From contig NZ_CP043046.1 in assembly GCF_008119665.1 (NCBI RefSeq), positions 1,612,001 through 1,676,000 on the forward strand: a stretch of DNA of 64,000 bases. Direction: 5' to 3'. Below the pieces are notes generated by a model that was given only the letters and a program-made list of their open reading frames with translations, ran no database searches and was not told the origin of the DNA. The first letter of the stretch is position 1. Every line of letters starts with the position of its first letter. This stretch comes from Pigmentiphaga aceris. GTDB taxonomy: Bacteria > Pseudomonadota > Gammaproteobacteria > Burkholderiales > Burkholderiaceae_B. This document shows, one piece after another, positions 63,115 to 64,000 of the stretch. A program made the position numbers and the translations under genes.

Positions 63115-64000
63115 ATGAATACGCTCCCTGATTTCGAATCACTGCTGAACGCGTCGCCCAACGCCTACATGCTCATGTCTGCCGACCTGACCATGATCTG
63201 GGCCAATGACGCTTACGTCAAAACCACGAGCACCGCACGGGAAGCCTTCATCGGACGCAATGTCTTCGATGCCTTCCCGAACGAGTCCAACGAGTCCATC
63301 AACGCGGGTGTGCTGCAACTGCGAGCATCGTTTGACCGGGTGTTGAAGACCGGTCTGCCTGACACGGTTGCGGTGGTGTCCTATCGCGTGCCGGCAGATG
63401 CGCCGCACACCACTGATTGGAGCGCGACCCACACCCCCTTGCTGGGTCCGGATGGCCGCGTGGCCTACGTGCTTCAGTGCACGGTGGAAGTGTCCGAGCT
63501 ACAGCGCCTGAAGCTCGCTGCGCGCCGCGCCAACGACAGCGAGGACCCCGACGTTTTGCGTTCCGACGAGCTGCGCGCTGACCAGGTTCGCGCCGGCTTG
63601 CTGGACCGTGCGCATGCGGTGCAAAGCGCCAATCTGGTGTTGGAGATGGAGCGCACGCGCCTGCGCAACCTGTTCGATCAGACACCCGGCTTCATGGCGT
63701 TTCTGTCGGGTCCGACCCATGTGTTCGAGCTGGCAAATCGCGCCTACTTTGAAACCGTGGGTCGCCACGACATCATCGGTCGCACGGTACGCGAGGCCTT
63801 GCCCGAGATCGCGGTGCAGGGCTATATCGAATTGCTGGATCGTGTATACCGAACCGGTGAGGCCTATGTCGGTCGTGGCATGCGTGCCTTGCTGGAACGC
63901 ACGCCCGATGAAGCGCTGGACGAGTTGTATATCGACTTTGTGTTCCAGCCGGTCTTTGACCTGAAGTCGCAAGTGATCGGGATCTTTGTGCAGGGCAGTG
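63115..64000 (+). CDS. PAS-domain sensor protein, N-terminal part (cut by window edge)
   Basis: From the ATG at 63115 the frame stays open for 295 codons to the window edge. The protein begins MNTLPDFESLLNASPNAYML, and residues 5-130 are a PAS domain (MLMSADLTMIWANDAYVKTTST, FDAFPNE, HTPLLGPDGRVAYVL). A linker and helix (about 130-190) lead to a second PAS (LRNLFDQTPGFMAFLSGPTHVFELANRAYFETVGR, TVREALPEI). This is the usual front end of a multi-PAS histidine kinase or hybrid kinase; the kinase part lies outside. It follows the response regulator gene by 150 bases. Confidence 0.85.
   Translation, partial: MNTLPDFESLLNASPNAYMLMSADLTMIWANDAYVKTTSTAREAFIGRNVFDAFPNESNESINAGVLQLRASFDRVLKTGLPDTVAVVSYRVPADAPHTTDWSATHTPLLGPDGRVAYVLQCTVEVSELQRLKLAARRANDSEDPDVLRSDELRADQVRAGLLDRAHAVQSANLVLEMERTRLRNLFDQTPGFMAFLSGPTHVFELANRAYFETVGRHDIIGRTVREALPEIAVQGYIELLDRVYRTGEAYVGRGMRALLERTPDEALDELYIDFVFQPVFDLKSQVIGIFVQGS

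Overview
The window is a gene-dense, GC-rich chromosomal segment of a betaproteobacterium, most likely Burkholderiales of the Alcaligenaceae type (Bordetella/Achromobacter-like). The grounds are the TRAP transporter with a Tat-type binding protein, the dapA-bamC-metallohydrolase run, the RoxA-type oxygenase, a long TrpS, and a Pho regulon with classical Pho boxes. No phage, plasmid backbone or CRISPR array was seen. The genus call is inference; everything else rests on motifs and context.

Region 1 (1-12.5 kb) is an accessory catabolic island. A fused TRAP carboxylate transporter and an SDR dehydrogenase read rightwards from a sigma-54 promoter. A second, truncated SDR gene reads leftwards from another sigma-54 promoter. 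Between the two promoters lies an array of GCGACA half-sites at 11-bp spacing that ends in a palindrome, which looks like a shared enhancer. Downstream are a LysR regulator, a sensor-less sigma-54 activator, a thiolase-like protein and an acyl-CoA synthetase. Together they suggest uptake of an organic acid, CoA activation, oxidation and thiolysis; the substrate is unknown. Two 1.2-kb elements with inverted-repeat arms and palindromic 102-bp tips bracket the LysR-to-synthetase block in direct orientation.

Region 2 (12.6-18.9 kb) is phosphate storage and uptake: ppk1 and pstSCAB, each with a Pho box, but without phoU next to pstB. Region 3 (19-26 kb) has two membrane GGDEF proteins, a LexA-controlled pair (radical SAM DNA-repair protein plus DUF4130-UdgX), three tRNAs (Pro, Arg, His) and a small exported protein.

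Region 4 (26-47 kb) is mixed metabolism and housekeeping: an aldehyde dehydrogenase and FAD oxidase pair, a DUF892 ferritin-like protein, RcnB, YciO, TrpS fused to a YegP-like domain, an M50 protease, dapA, bamC, an MBL hydrolase, a ribosomal oxygenase, an FKBP isomerase, mutS, and an IclR-dgoK-dgoA galactonate cluster.

Region 5 (47-64 kb) is regulatory and signalling: PadR with a siderophore-interacting protein, FapA (DUF342), an HDOD protein, a GGDEF-EAL protein with a degenerate GGDEF site, an HD-GYP response regulator, an S4 protein, rdgC, a DUF1439 protein, an orphan ZnuA-type binding protein, small membrane proteins (DUF3309, DUF1328), a GAF-PAS histidine kinase divergent from a response regulator, and a PAS protein running off the right edge.
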